Source: Stenopsyche tienmushanensis (lineage: Eukaryota > Arthropoda > Insecta > Trichoptera > Stenopsychidae). From it: 64,000 bases of DNA. The DNA lies in contig WACJ01000267.1 in assembly GCA_008973525.1 (NCBI GenBank), positions 1-64,000 of the forward strand, written 5' to 3'. The position numbers were made by a program, and so were the translations under genes. The notes under the pieces were generated by a model. The model had not been told where the DNA came from. It saw only the letters and a program-made list of their open reading frames with translations, and searched no databases. Numbering within the stretch: position 1 is the first letter of the stretch; each line of letters starts with the position of its first letter. Positions 45,412 to 55,960 of this stretch are shown here, one piece after another.

Positions 45412-46020
45412 TATTCGAACCGCATTTGGAGTAAATAAACTCGTAATTATTTGGAGAATTTCGTATTCCTCCTCAGCAGTTAAGCCATAAGATAAATGCT
45501 AATAAGATTACTGGATCAACGGGAGCACTCACTAGAAGTTTGCTGTGATCAGAATCGAGTTTTGTCAATTCTGGTAGAACTTCGTCAAGTGCTCGTAATA
45601 CATCGGTTAGGAGTTTGACGACATTCGCTTCGTCAGTTCGGATAATGTCATTGCAACTGTTTGCATTAACCGCATCGCTGCGGTGCTCAAAGACGCCATT
45701 TATTACCGATACCCCTGGGTTTCATGGCATCTGCAGCTGCAATTTTCAAGACGTTTATATGAAGCAACTGCAGTTCATATGATACAAAGTTATCGCTTGA
45801 GCTTACATTTGAATCCTGAGAGATGAGGGACTAAATTTGGTTTTTGCCATCTTCCAGTCCAATGGTAGAAATGCTATGCACGCTTTAATAATACAGCTTT
45901 AATTTTTCAAATTATGTTGTTTACACTCAAACCATTGCTGAACTGAACTTTGGTCATAAAATATCAGTTAAATCATTTTACTCATATAATTAATAAAATA
46001 TGCGAGAAACTCGCGCGGTA
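45412..46020. other. Gene-free stretch
   Basis: Mixed composition, no reading frame or repeat recognised. Confidence 0.35.
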
Positions 46021-46024
46021 AAAG

Positions 46025-46200
46025 TGAAATTTGTGTTTGTGTAATATATAATAAAATAGGTGCGCCACTAGTCACACACACATAAAGTAGAAGCGGCTCG
46101 GCGCATGCGTATAGCGTGTATATAATGTATGCGACGGAGATTAAAAAAGTTTCATTTCTTGTAACGTTCAATCCAATTTGCCCTACATTGTCTACAAAAA
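46025..46200 (+). repeat. Dispersed repeat with GGCGCATGCG core, second copy
   Basis: Matches 30605-30720 in order (GTTTGTGTAATATATAATAA, CACACACATAAAGTAGAAGC, CGGCGCATGCGTATAG, AATTTGCCCTA) and 35145-35235 in inverse. No coding capacity. Confidence 0.55.
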
Positions 46201-47965
46201 CTTCTAACAAAAACTTTCAAACGGTCATAATTACATATTTACAAAAATAAAAATGCTTTTATGCCTATATATTTATTTCAATTAATAGATTTTACTCTAA
46301 TAATTTCCCTTTATTGGTTTGTATAAAGAGATCTAAAAAACAATTCTGATCAGCAATATGATTTAAAGGTACTCAATCTAAAAAAATATTTTAAAACCCT
46401 TGGTGTAAAAATAATTCCAATATTGAGATCATAAATAGTATTCAAGAAAAGTTTTTAATTAGAATTTTTGAGCATAAGATAGTCCAATATGTCAATCAAT
46501 ATCGAATGCCTTTACCATGTCCAAGAAACTCATTTTTATTCTTAAATTTAATTATTATTTGCCTAGCATTAAGTCATAATTTGATCATTTTCTCATAATG
46601 TGTGACATAAAAATATTATTCATAAGATAAAATACAGCAAGACTTGTTTAAACATTAAGAGTTTGAGCATTCGCTAAAAATTATATCAAGATCACGATAT
46701 AAAAAGTATTACTGTTCCTCAAGAAAAACACTGAAATACAGGATCACAAACATATGTAAGATTTATTAGAAGGATGGTTTACAGGTTTAATTGATTTTTG
46801 GGTCGTCTTTAACTCTGTAAATACCGTGCGCACAAATTTGTGCGTTTTATAATTTATTTAACATGTTGATGTCATTAAGATTAAATTTAAAACTACTATC
46901 AACTGGTACTAATTAATCAAAATTTGCATTTAAAAATATTTGTTCTAGTCAAGATATCAGCTGAAAATTTGCTCCCACATATTTTCTACACAAATATTTT
47001 TTGTGCATTTTTTGCATACAGATATCAGCTTACGTGAAATAATCAATTTTTATAAGGTTTCCCAGATAACTTTGATACCCAAATTCCGATCATCTTAAGA
47101 CTGATGATATTACAGCTTTATAAATCAACAAACCACGTGTATGTTTCTAATTAGCACAGGATATGTCTGATTATTGTTGTGTTCTTAATTAATATATTAT
47201 TTAGTAAAACATTAACTCAAATGACGGGCATAATTAAAGGAAGGCCATCATTTACGACTTGGTATCGTATATCAAATTACTATGTATGCTTCGTACAATA
47301 TAGCATCGCTTTTCCGCGTTGATGAGGTCGAGGCTTTCAAACACGCTTATTATAGGCAAAATTCCCCGGACAACAAAAGCCTCAATTATATTATAGATCC
47401 ATCATCTGATATTTCAGCACCTTTGGCGAGGAGATAAGACCTCGTATGGGGTAGTTTTTTTTCCCGGCGATGGTGGCGCTCTTCGGCCCGGGCGTGGGAG
47501 TAGAAAGCCCTCATCGTTAATTAAAGTGGAACAACAGCCTCCTTCCATTGTGCTCCTGGGGACAATATGGATGGCTGTGGAATGTTGATTCTAAAACAAT
47601 ATTGTCTCATCACCTAGACGCGATATCCTGCTTCGCGCCTACATGCTTTCATCCCGCCAATGTGTCTTGTTAAGTTTCAGCATTGAGTATATATGAGCAA
47701 CCCCTTTCACGGCTTCAATTCTCGGTAAATAATATCCAATCCTCCCTCATAAGTCCTTGATCTTCAACTTCTCTCGTGTTGGGGATAATTTTCTCCGTCG
47801 CATTCAGTTGTTGGTAATGGCTCCATTGCATTCAAGAGGACTCGTTGAGTTAAGCATCATGTTCATGTATCATGCATCATGTCATTTATATATATATGCG
47901 ATAATATATAATGTTATATTTTATTTATAATCGAATAAAATACACTAACTAACCCGATTAGTCTT
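46201..47965. other. Gene-free stretch
   Basis: Very AT-rich to about 47300. From 47300 to 47830 composition becomes balanced (CGGCGATGGTGGCGC, CGGCCCGGGCGTGGG) with no frame of note, a candidate conserved non-coding block. A short TA-rich simple repeat lies at about 47888-47920. Confidence 0.35.
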
Positions 47966-47969
47966 ATTC

Positions 47970-48120
47970 GGATAACTTCGTTTTGTAATGAGAGTTTGTA
48001 ATCCTTCTATAGACATGGTGACCGATAGCGAGGCGTCAATTTGTCATGTTAGCGGTCCGAAAAACGGACCAATTGGATAAACAGACTTTATGGCCACTTT
48101 GTCCACTTTTAGGACTTTTT
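47970..48120 (-). repeat. Dispersed coding-like repeat, copy 1
   Basis: Aligns with 50228-50375: CTTCGTTTTGTAATGAGAGTT, CGGTCCGAAAAACGGACC against CGGTTCGAAAAGCGGACC, then TGGATAAACAGACTTTATGG against TGGATACACAGACCTTGTGG. On the minus strand both copies can be read in the same frame as VAxxSVYPxGPxFxPL..., with similar residues retained. This suggests a decayed transposon ORF of unknown class. Confidence 0.5.
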
Positions 48121-48335
48121 ACTTTTTACGTCTCCGTGTTGCTTTGTCTCAGATATGAAATGATGGACCCATGTTTCATCCTAAATGGATAGAAAAACAT
48201 GGCCTTATTGCTGTGAAACATCGCCAAACACTCAATTGAAATATTATCATGACGCTTTATTTGTTCCATTGTGAACAGACGCGGCACTCATCTTGCGCAC
48301 AGTTTTCTCATATCCAAATTTTCAATCAATATGCA
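48110..48335 (-). pseudogene. Mariner transposase fragment
   Basis: Minus-strand peptides IENLDMRKLCAR, VPRLFTMEQIKRHDNISIEC, LAMFHSNKA and DETWVHHFISETKQHGDV match the 12726-13146 relic and cover the region up to the first catalytic Asp. Frameshifts and stops are present. At 48348-48365 it abuts an inverted mariner terminus (ACTTATCGATACACCTAA) followed by TA, which belongs to the other mariner family (36723, 44602), so the locus is chimeric. Confidence 0.75.
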
Positions 48336-48369
48336 TGCATAGTATGTACTTATCGATACACCTAATATT

Positions 48370-50225
48370 TTCATATGAAATGTCCGATTTTTATCCATAC
48401 TCAATATTTCTTATTGAATTTAAAGATCGATACAAGTTTTTCATTCTTCACAAAAATGACTTTAATTTATTAGAAATAAGCAAATGCAATGAAAGGGCAG
48501 TACAATATTGGTTTGAAAAAATGATTTAGGAAATTTACTACGTAGACGATTAAAAGCAATGTTGATGACGATGAATTATATGCGTAAATTGAACGAAATT
48601 CATCTACTACTCTACAATGTATTATAGAAAAGTTAAAAGTGAATAATGTTGCCATTAAATAATATAAAAACGTCAATATATGGGGAAACTTCTTATATAT
48701 ACGACTGCATACTTGATAATACAAGCACATGGATTAACAGTTCTATACGATTGATATAAACCATTTCTCATATGCACAGAACTCAATATATGTTATCACT
48801 CAATGGTTATCAAAATATAGGAATATACAAATAGATCCGAATGGTGATTGATCCAAATATAAATTATTTAAGGAATACTGGATTAAATGATTTGATCCAT
48901 CAGCATCATTCTGAATCATAAAATATCAAATTGGGGTTGATCAAATATAATCTTTCAAAGTTTATCATTTGAATTAATTTCGCTTTTAAATTGGATCACC
49001 AAAAGTTGTGTTCCTATATGAAATTATGCCACATAAAGTGCTTGAAATGAAATGCAAATTGTACTGATATCATAAATCCGGCTAACTCGTTTAGGGAAAA
49101 GAACTTTTCTCGCGACGAAACTTCTTGTTGAAAATAAAGTTTTCCAACCCTTCTTGTATGATTTACTCGCTATAGTGAAATAATATTTTCTCATGATATC
49201 ATATAGCGTATCAATGACCCAATAAAACTTCTTACAACTCCAAAAAGTCATTCGCTCTACTTTTCATTTCATTCCACTTTTTTCCATAAAAGTGTCCCCC
49301 TATCCGGAAGACATGTTCGAGTTATTTGTTTTAGGTCTTCTTCCACTTTTTATCGTTCCAACAATCTGTGTTTCCAGAATTGCTTGCTAAGACAAATACT
49401 ATGAAACTCGAGGGTACGTAAAGAGCTAAGTTTTCCCCAAACCGAAGCATAAGCAAGACTCTTAGAAATGGAAAACTCTTTGCCGCACAAGTTGAAAATG
49501 GAAAACTTTCCATTTTCACTATTTTTAACTCTCAATATTCAACAAGGAAATGAATCGAAAACTCGAACATAATGTTAAGATTTATAAATGACCTAATTAA
49601 GCCGTTTTTTTAAGAATTGTATTAAATTTTCACGAAGTTTTAAATCACTCGAAGGGCTGCAAATGAAAGATCAATTAAGTCCCAAGAAAGCGTATCGTAA
49701 TTTCGATATTGTTTGCTTCATTCTACCAAATATCCAAATAAAACACGTTATGAAAGCTTAAATATTTGCTAAGGCTTAAACGATAATTAGGTCACATTTG
49801 ACCGAATTAGCCACGTTCCGGTTTATGTACATTGTAAATGGATAAAACGTGTTCATTTCTTCAGTATGGTCATCCCCTAGCATAGATTTATGTATTTTGT
49901 TGAATTCTAATTTCAAAGTATTCGTATTTAGATTCATACGACATGTATTTATGACAGTCATGCAAATTTCGTGCGGGTATTCTGGTCTAGAGAGTTTTTT
50001 AAGTTCGATGAAAAAGGAACAAAAATATTTTTAAAATACATTTTTTACCAGACCATTTTCAGATTATACAAAAAAGGAAGAAAAAAAACTTTATCTATTT
50101 TAACAATATATACTAAATTGTCTAATCCCTAATTTTCTCATTATCACTTAAATATTGGACCGACCCAAACGGTATAAGCCCGCAAAAAGGCAATATTTTT
50201 GACCGATTGTAAAATTTAAACTTCT
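48370..50225. other. Gene-free stretch
   Basis: No supportable gene. Frames of 60-86 codons overlap on opposite strands at 48293-49535 without domain features. Confidence 0.4.
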
Positions 50226-50227
50226 TC

Positions 50228-50375
50228 GGACAACTTCGTTTTGTAATGAGAGTTCGTCATCGTTTTCTGGACATGTTCAGGTATGGAATTCATTCGTCAT
50301 ATCAGCGGTTCGAAAAGCGGACCGGTTGGATACACAGACCTTGTGGCCACTCCGTCCTTTTTAGGGCTTTTTGCG
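50228..50375 (-). repeat. Dispersed coding-like repeat, copy 2
   Basis: Second copy of the block at 47970-48120, same orientation. The minus-strand reading VATRSVYPTGPLFEPL is retained, then a stop. It adjoins the repeat at 50430-50700. Confidence 0.5.
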
Positions 50376-50429
50376 TTTGCGATTCCATGATTTTTTATTT
50401 TATTTTTTAACTGTTTTTTTTAATGATTA

Positions 50430-50725
50430 ATAATAAAATTTTGAGATAAATCTGGTAGAAACAATAGAAAATTATATAAAAAATATTTTTATTAAATATA
50501 AATTAAACCAACTACTTATAACTTAAGATATCATGTCAACCGTGTTCAAAAATTAGTTTCGAGAAAAACGCGTTTGTTCATTTCATGGACCGACATAAAA
50601 TAGCTATAACTCCGTAAATAATCAGAGTTTTATGAATTTATTTGGATAGTGTATTCTTAAAAGTCTAAACTTTGAAAATATGTATTAAACAAAATCGATT
50701 CTTTCAATATTCTAGACTAGAACAC
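50430..50725 (-). repeat. Dispersed repeat family, copy 2 of 3
   Basis: Inverse match to 20690-20965 (ATCATGTCAACC, TAGAAACAATAGAAAATT). It ends near ATTCTAGACTAGAACACCCC, whose palindromic TTCTAGACTAGAA core also occurs at 3377-3390 next to a C-run. Confidence 0.55.
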
Positions 50726-51600
50726 CCCTTTAAAAGATCCCCCTGCGAGCTAACAATAAACATTTACAATTTTGTAGCGATTGCGATGATTAATCTTTAT
50801 TTTTTAACAGAATAAATTTGCAGTCATACACAGGCAAACGTCACAATTTCAAGGAATAAGAAATATACACTGATATTTAATAAGGTTGAGATATACGAGA
50901 GAATTTGTCGAGTGTATATTTATTTACATAATAATATCAATCCAATGTGGGATATTTTCCTCTTCCGGGCGCGTATTTTTTTTCGGAAAAACACTCCCGG
51001 CACCCCACAAATCCCATTAAAGGGAAAAATGTGTTTATAAAGAGAAAATATTTTTATTTATTTGAGTTAAAAAGGAGTATACACATGGCGAAGTTTATGC
51101 TGAGTCTCATATAACCGTGTGGGTCTGAAGTCCGAGATTCGAATGGCGATTGATCTGGGGATTAAGGTATTAACCGCTAAGGTTTCTCTTCCAGCCCCCG
51201 TCCGACTACCCTCCGGGTCTGGACAGAGAAGTGGGCTCAGCTCCTGGCGCTCGCCACCCCACGGCGCCCCAACCCCCGTGCGTATAGTTTCTTCAAGCGT
51301 AACTTCAAATAGCCGGATTGGGGAAACGCTGATTCTCGGTTTTAATTCATACGGAAAATATCACTCGTTCAATCGCACAACTTTAAGGTCGTGCCCTTCA
51401 ATTATACGTGTTCATAATAACGGTTCGCTTAACTTCCCGGAAAATTTCGCGTTATACTTCAAGAATTAATTCGGCCCGAAATATATGGGTTTTTACTTGA
51501 CCAAGTTCCCCAAACTATGTTAAAGAACATGTTTTTTGCGGACTTGATAAATTCATCCCTTTTCCGCGCATTTCGTCCCTTTCTGTGTTTATTTTTAACA
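50726..51600. other. Gene-free stretch with GC-rich block
   Basis: AT-rich to 51100, then a GC-rich block at 51110-51480 (GCCACCCCACGGCGCCCCAA) whose 116-codon plus-strand frame lacks an ATG start and any recognised domain. The block ends about 130 bp before the tRNA gene. Conserved non-coding DNA or a cryptic exon are both possible. Confidence 0.35.
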
Positions 51601-51607
51601 AAAAATA
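51598..51607 (-). terminator. Pol III terminator of tRNA-Pro
   Basis: An oligo-A run on the plus strand gives an oligo-T run of about six immediately 3' of the tRNA on the minus strand. Confidence 0.8.
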
Positions 51608-51679
51608 GGGCTCGTCCGGGATTTGAACCCGGGACCTCTCACACCCAAAGCGAGAATCATACCCCTAGACCAACGAGCC
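51608..51679 (-). tRNA. tRNA-Pro (anticodon TGG)
   Basis: The minus strand folds into a full cloverleaf. The acceptor stem is GGCTCGT/ACGAGCC, the anticodon stem CTCGC/GTGAG carries loop TTTGGGT (anticodon TGG), and the T-arm is CCCGG-GTTCAAAT-CCCGG; the discriminator base is C. Total length is 72 nt without intron. Internal Pol III boxes are intact (TGGTCTAGGGG-type A box, GGTTCAAATCC B box). A run of six T directly after the gene on the minus strand (51601-51605 and the preceding A on the plus strand) is a good Pol III terminator. It is expected to be functional. Confidence 0.96.
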
Positions 51680-52099
51680 GCTTGGAGTAATTAAATTAAT
51701 TTTGTTTGTGTTGAAAACATTTGTTAATTACTCGTGTGCAAACAAGTCTGCAATGTGTGTTGATATATCGGACACGGTTTGTATGACGAGAAATTATTTG
51801 CTCATACGGAGCAATTAAATAAACACTTACAAATGACAATTAATCAATTGAATTTATATCTGTTTGATAATATCAACCGATAAAGCATTAATTTATTATC
51901 TATCAAAATATTGAATTATAAATTAAACTATGAAGGATATCGTTCATTGATATAGAGCAGTAATTCCTAAAAGCAGTCTATATTGACATCCAAGGGTCAA
52001 TTCCGACCTGCAAAGGGTCCACGTCAGTTTAAAAACTAATTAGGGGTGCATGATATTTAAATGGAGGTCAACAAGAATAGATCTCATTTAGACAGGTCA

Positions 52100-52460
52100 T
52101 CAACAAATGTTTGGCTTTCGAACAAAAAGACTCTCTTCTCTTAATGACTCTTTGTTCACACGAGAGAGAAAGAGAGATCTCGCCGCGGGAAGGACGTCCT
52201 CCCGCAGCCAAGGCTAACCGATAACTCTTCCCGACTCCCGCCTCCTGCGCGTCACCAACCAATCAGCAACGGTGCACGTACAAGAAGCAATCGATCGGTA
52301 TTGCAGACGTAATGTGTCCACAACGCCACAGAATATGGCGCTGTTAAATTACCACATTGCGCCTAGAAAGAGACGGAAGATATCGCTGTTAGTTTAGCGA
52401 ATTAAATCTGCTCAGACTAACAGTGCTATTGCATGGGGATGGTAAATCGCCCACGCTACA
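52100..52460 (-). mobile_element. LTR remnant, most complete 5' end
   Basis: On the minus strand it begins TGTAGCGTGGGCG (52460), the inverse of the CCACGCTACA terminus at 29243. It then runs through GC-mixed sequence to the palindrome at 52181-52209 (GGCTGCGGGAGGACGTCC...), a GA/CT microsatellite and GTGAACAAAGAGTC, a degenerate polyA signal. The 3' end near 52100 is unclear. It is probably a solo LTR, since no internal genes flank it. The 64-codon frame here is not a gene. Confidence 0.65.
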
Positions 52461-52879
52461 CTAAATATTATTGTATTTAAGAAAGTTAGAGACATGATAA
52501 TTATCTAAAAAATGATTGTCTCGAAATGAAATGCATTTTAATGGCATGAAACTATTTTATATTCATTTAAAGCTTATTTATATATTTTACTCCTACTCAA
52601 AAAATATAATATTAGTAATAATTTGTTAAAGTCGTTTATATATATAAACAATTTAGTCAGTGACATTTTTATTTTTTTGCAAAAAATAAGGAACGAATCA
52701 TTAAAGCGCTCTGTACGCAGGGCATCTAAAAAAATAAGTTTACAGGGGTTCCTGAGGTCAGGGAAATATTTTTAGTTTTGAAGTTGGTGCACCTGTTGTA
52801 TACAGGAAATTCTAACGGTTGATTTGTTTGGTCTCGCGTGTTTGTCGGCCATTTTGTTCAGTCACAGTAAACTCTTTCA

Positions 52880-53200
52880 ATGGAGAGGTCGTCGCGGACT
52901 CTTGTGGTTAGAAGAAGTTGTGTATGAAATGGGTGCCCAGAATGCTTACACCAGAACACCGTCAAAATCACGTGACCACCACTTGCTAATTTTTGGATAA
53001 TTTTGCACAGATTTTTTTTTTACTCAATCGTGATGGGAGATGAGACGTGGATGTATCACTACACTTCAGAATCCAAAAGACCATCCAAAAAGACCTGGCA
53101 GGAGGTTTATGATACTGGTATACAAAAGTTTATGTCCTGACTACAGAATCAATCTCGATTATGTTGAAAAAGAGTTTATTTTTTACATTATTTTTAGCAA
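52880..53200 (+). pseudogene. Mariner transposase pseudogene with internal deletion
   Basis: Plus-strand peptides KWVPRMLTPEHRQNHVTT (near 52925-52980) and MGDETWMYHYTSESKRPSKKTW (53035-53100) carry the first catalytic Asp. They are followed directly by YDTGIQKFMS, which resembles the extreme C-terminus (GIQKL..R). The middle, with the second and third Asp, is deleted. Frame breaks are present. This is a different mariner subfamily from the ones at 12.7 and 36.7 kb. Confidence 0.75.
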
Positions 53201-53240
53201 TATATACAGTTCAAAGATTGATTACAATACGACATTGAAC

Positions 53241-54800
53241 GTCAAAGTATTCTAATTATTGGATACAATGTTCCCATGTAGCTCGTTATAAACATTTTTA
53301 GCTTGCTCCCTGAAACGTCTGGAATGATTTAGCATCCTTGCAGCTTACGTGGCACTAACGACCTGAATATAAGTTAATAAATCTTGGACCATTGTTAACG
53401 TGTCCTTGCGATAAAATGTTATTCGCCTGTTACGGTAAATAAGATCGTATCTATTCGAAATATCAATACACCTATGTTTGACCTACTTAGACGATCGTTT
53501 TTAGTCGAGGTCCTTTCCTGGAAACATTGTTCAATTCCCGACCTAGACAATAACATCCTATGAATTTGGGTATGAATGATTCTTCCCGAATGGGCATTAA
53601 GGAGTAGACATCACTGTCGAATTCATATTATACATCCTAAGAAGAGACATTTATACATAATATGGAAATAGATCTAAATCATATTTTCAATAAAATCACA
53701 CACACCCAATGAAATGTGGCGTGATTTTTATGACTATTTTTTTTATTTCGGGAGCAAGTATTGAAGTCAAAAGAAATATTAATCATACGTCCAATTTTGA
53801 CGTTATAAATGAATCGATTTATAACATAATACGTTGTTACATTGAGAGTTTTCACAGACTTGATTAACGATTCTAAGAAGAAAAAAAATATATAAATCTC
53901 AAAGAAAAGTATTTGAGACCGTGATTAAATGAAAAGTAGGGTGTTATTCATTCAAGCAGAATTGATATCTTGATACCTAAAAGGGAAAAAATCTGGATAT
54001 ATATGGAAAAATATTATTTTGTCTTTTGTGTGGGAGGTGTAAGGCATTAATATTCATGGATTAATTTTTAAGAACCCATCCGAAAATAATTCGACATCTT
54101 GTTTATTATAAACAGGATCCCTTATGAGATGTCCAATCAGGTTTAAATCTTAAACGCCTCGAATTAACCGACAGACAATAATTACATTGTTGTCTCATTT
54201 CCCAAATCTACAAAGATGTTGCATCGTTCGTCCAATTGATTGTGAAGCCAGAATCCCAATTAAACGGGATAGCCAGGAAGCTGCGTTACCGGAATTTCAA
54301 TTAATTCCCAGTGGAGTTCCAGCGGGTGGATACAAAAATGAGGAATTCATCCACGTGCCCTTCTTCCTACTAAGTAACTGGCAATTTTCGCGATGCGGAC
54401 TTAATGAAACAAAGTTAACCGGATGAGGGGAAAAAAGAGCTGGCTTTTCGGGAAGATGTCAGGGAATTTGTAAAGCAGGCCTGGACGACAGACACTGCTG
54501 AATAAAATTGATATATTAAAAGGTCTCGTCTCTGATGATGACTTTTTATACAATAGCTATATGAAACCCGCTTTTTATATATTTTCGATCTATATTGTAA
54601 CATTAAATCTATGAAACAATCCTCCAATGCTTTTCGGTTGTCAAACAGGACAGGAGACAGGAACGTCGATTACATTACATGACGTATCTATTAACAGATA
54701 TTCTTATCAATCTCCCTGAATTAGAAAGCAATCCCTTTTATGAAACCATTGCCAACCATTTTGACATGGCTTTTATAGCGAATATATGTTTTTAAAAATA
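53241..54800. other. Gene-free stretch
   Basis: No gene is supported. A balanced-composition segment at 54180-54430 carries a 79-codon plus-strand frame without an ATG that fits a gene; possible conserved non-coding DNA. Confidence 0.35.
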
Positions 54801-54865
54801 TGTCCTGTAGATTTGAACTCAAGATGATTGAGTTATTAGTCCGACAGCTTAATCGCGGGACTGCC
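54801..54865 (-). repeat. tRNA-like SINE head, copy 1
   Basis: The minus strand reads GGCAGTCCCGCGATTAAGC (A-box like), then GAGTTCAAATC (B-box like) and TACAGGACA. It aligns along its length with 58932-58999. The acceptor stem does not pair, so it is not a functional tRNA; a tRNA-derived SINE or decayed tRNA copy fits. Confidence 0.6.
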
Positions 54866-55569
54866 TACAAATATATGATGTTTATTACCCCATAATGCAT
54901 AGCAATATATTTTTTTGGGTGTCATCCCATCTTGGTTTATAAATTTGAAGTTGATTTAATCCCAGCTACTATTGTGTAGGACAGTCGTCTTCGGAGGCGA
55001 TCAACCCTTTCAGACTGCATCCCACCTACTTATTCTATTCAACCATCTGATTAAAAATAGGTCCACGAATTGGAAGAAGTTGGTCTGAGAAATAACTTTA
55101 AAAAAAAACAGATCTGTTCATGTTCAGACATATACACCAACTGCGAGACTTCCCGATGACGATCCATTTCTCGAGCATGACCGTGACTAGCTTGAGATTC
55201 ATAGAGAAAACGTTTATTTTTTCAACACATTACGTACAGAAAACATACAACAACTACAACATACGTACAACAAACCTCCTGCAAGATTCAAATCCAGAGA
55301 TACCAGATATAGATTGTACTATATATCGAGGATAAATAATTTCTCATTAGTAGAGTGATAAACAAAAATAATGATTTTATTGTATACATATAAAGGTGCG
55401 GCAAGGAAACTACCTTATTTTAAAAATTAATAATATAAACAGTATTAAAGATATTTATTTTATTATTTTTTTAAATAATAGAAAAACATTTAAAGTTTTT
55501 ATTTATTATGTTTTAAAAAAATAATAATCAATTCTTTGAGTAGTAATCAAATTTAAAAATGATGAAGTT

Positions 55570-55960
55570 ATAAATGCCATATTCGCTTTACATCGATTAT
55601 GATCTGTCAGTTTTTATCAGCGTGAGACAATCTTTAATTCGAGTCAGACTCATTGGTAAATAAACACTGTTGATAACACTTGAGAACTTCATTTCATCAC
55701 ATAAATAATACGTTATTGATCTGTATAATCACGCGATGAATGCATTAAGTTCTTCGTCTCTGTCTTCCATGCATAGTTACCGAACTGCGCTATGTTTTAT
55801 CCGTCTCTGTCTCTCTTCAAGCTCAGCGTGCAAGAGCGCTTTTTCTGAATCACTGGAATTCGCTCGCAAATACGCGACTGTACTACCTTACGGGTTAAAA
55901 TAAAATCCGTTTTCGTGAATGTTTTAAAATAGTCGAGTTTTGAATCTTCTCGCCAGGATC
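55570..55960 (-). repeat. TTAA-type MITE family, inverse copy
   Basis: Inverse of 58180-58540. Shared words are GAGACAGAGACGGA, TAGCGCAG, CGTGATTATACAGATC, TATCAACAGTGTTTATTTA and GATGTAAAGCGAATATGG. A shorter core around TATCAACAGTGTT also occurs in the elements at 2796, 6060 and 60433. Confidence 0.6.

Noticed and set aside
49331..49535. Two overlapping minus-strand frames of about 60 codons
   Set aside because: Short, overlapping in different frames and without motifs; typical chance frames.
54801..54865. Functional tRNA gene
   Set aside because: A- and B-box-like motifs are present, but the acceptor arm does not pair and the anticodon arm is degenerate.
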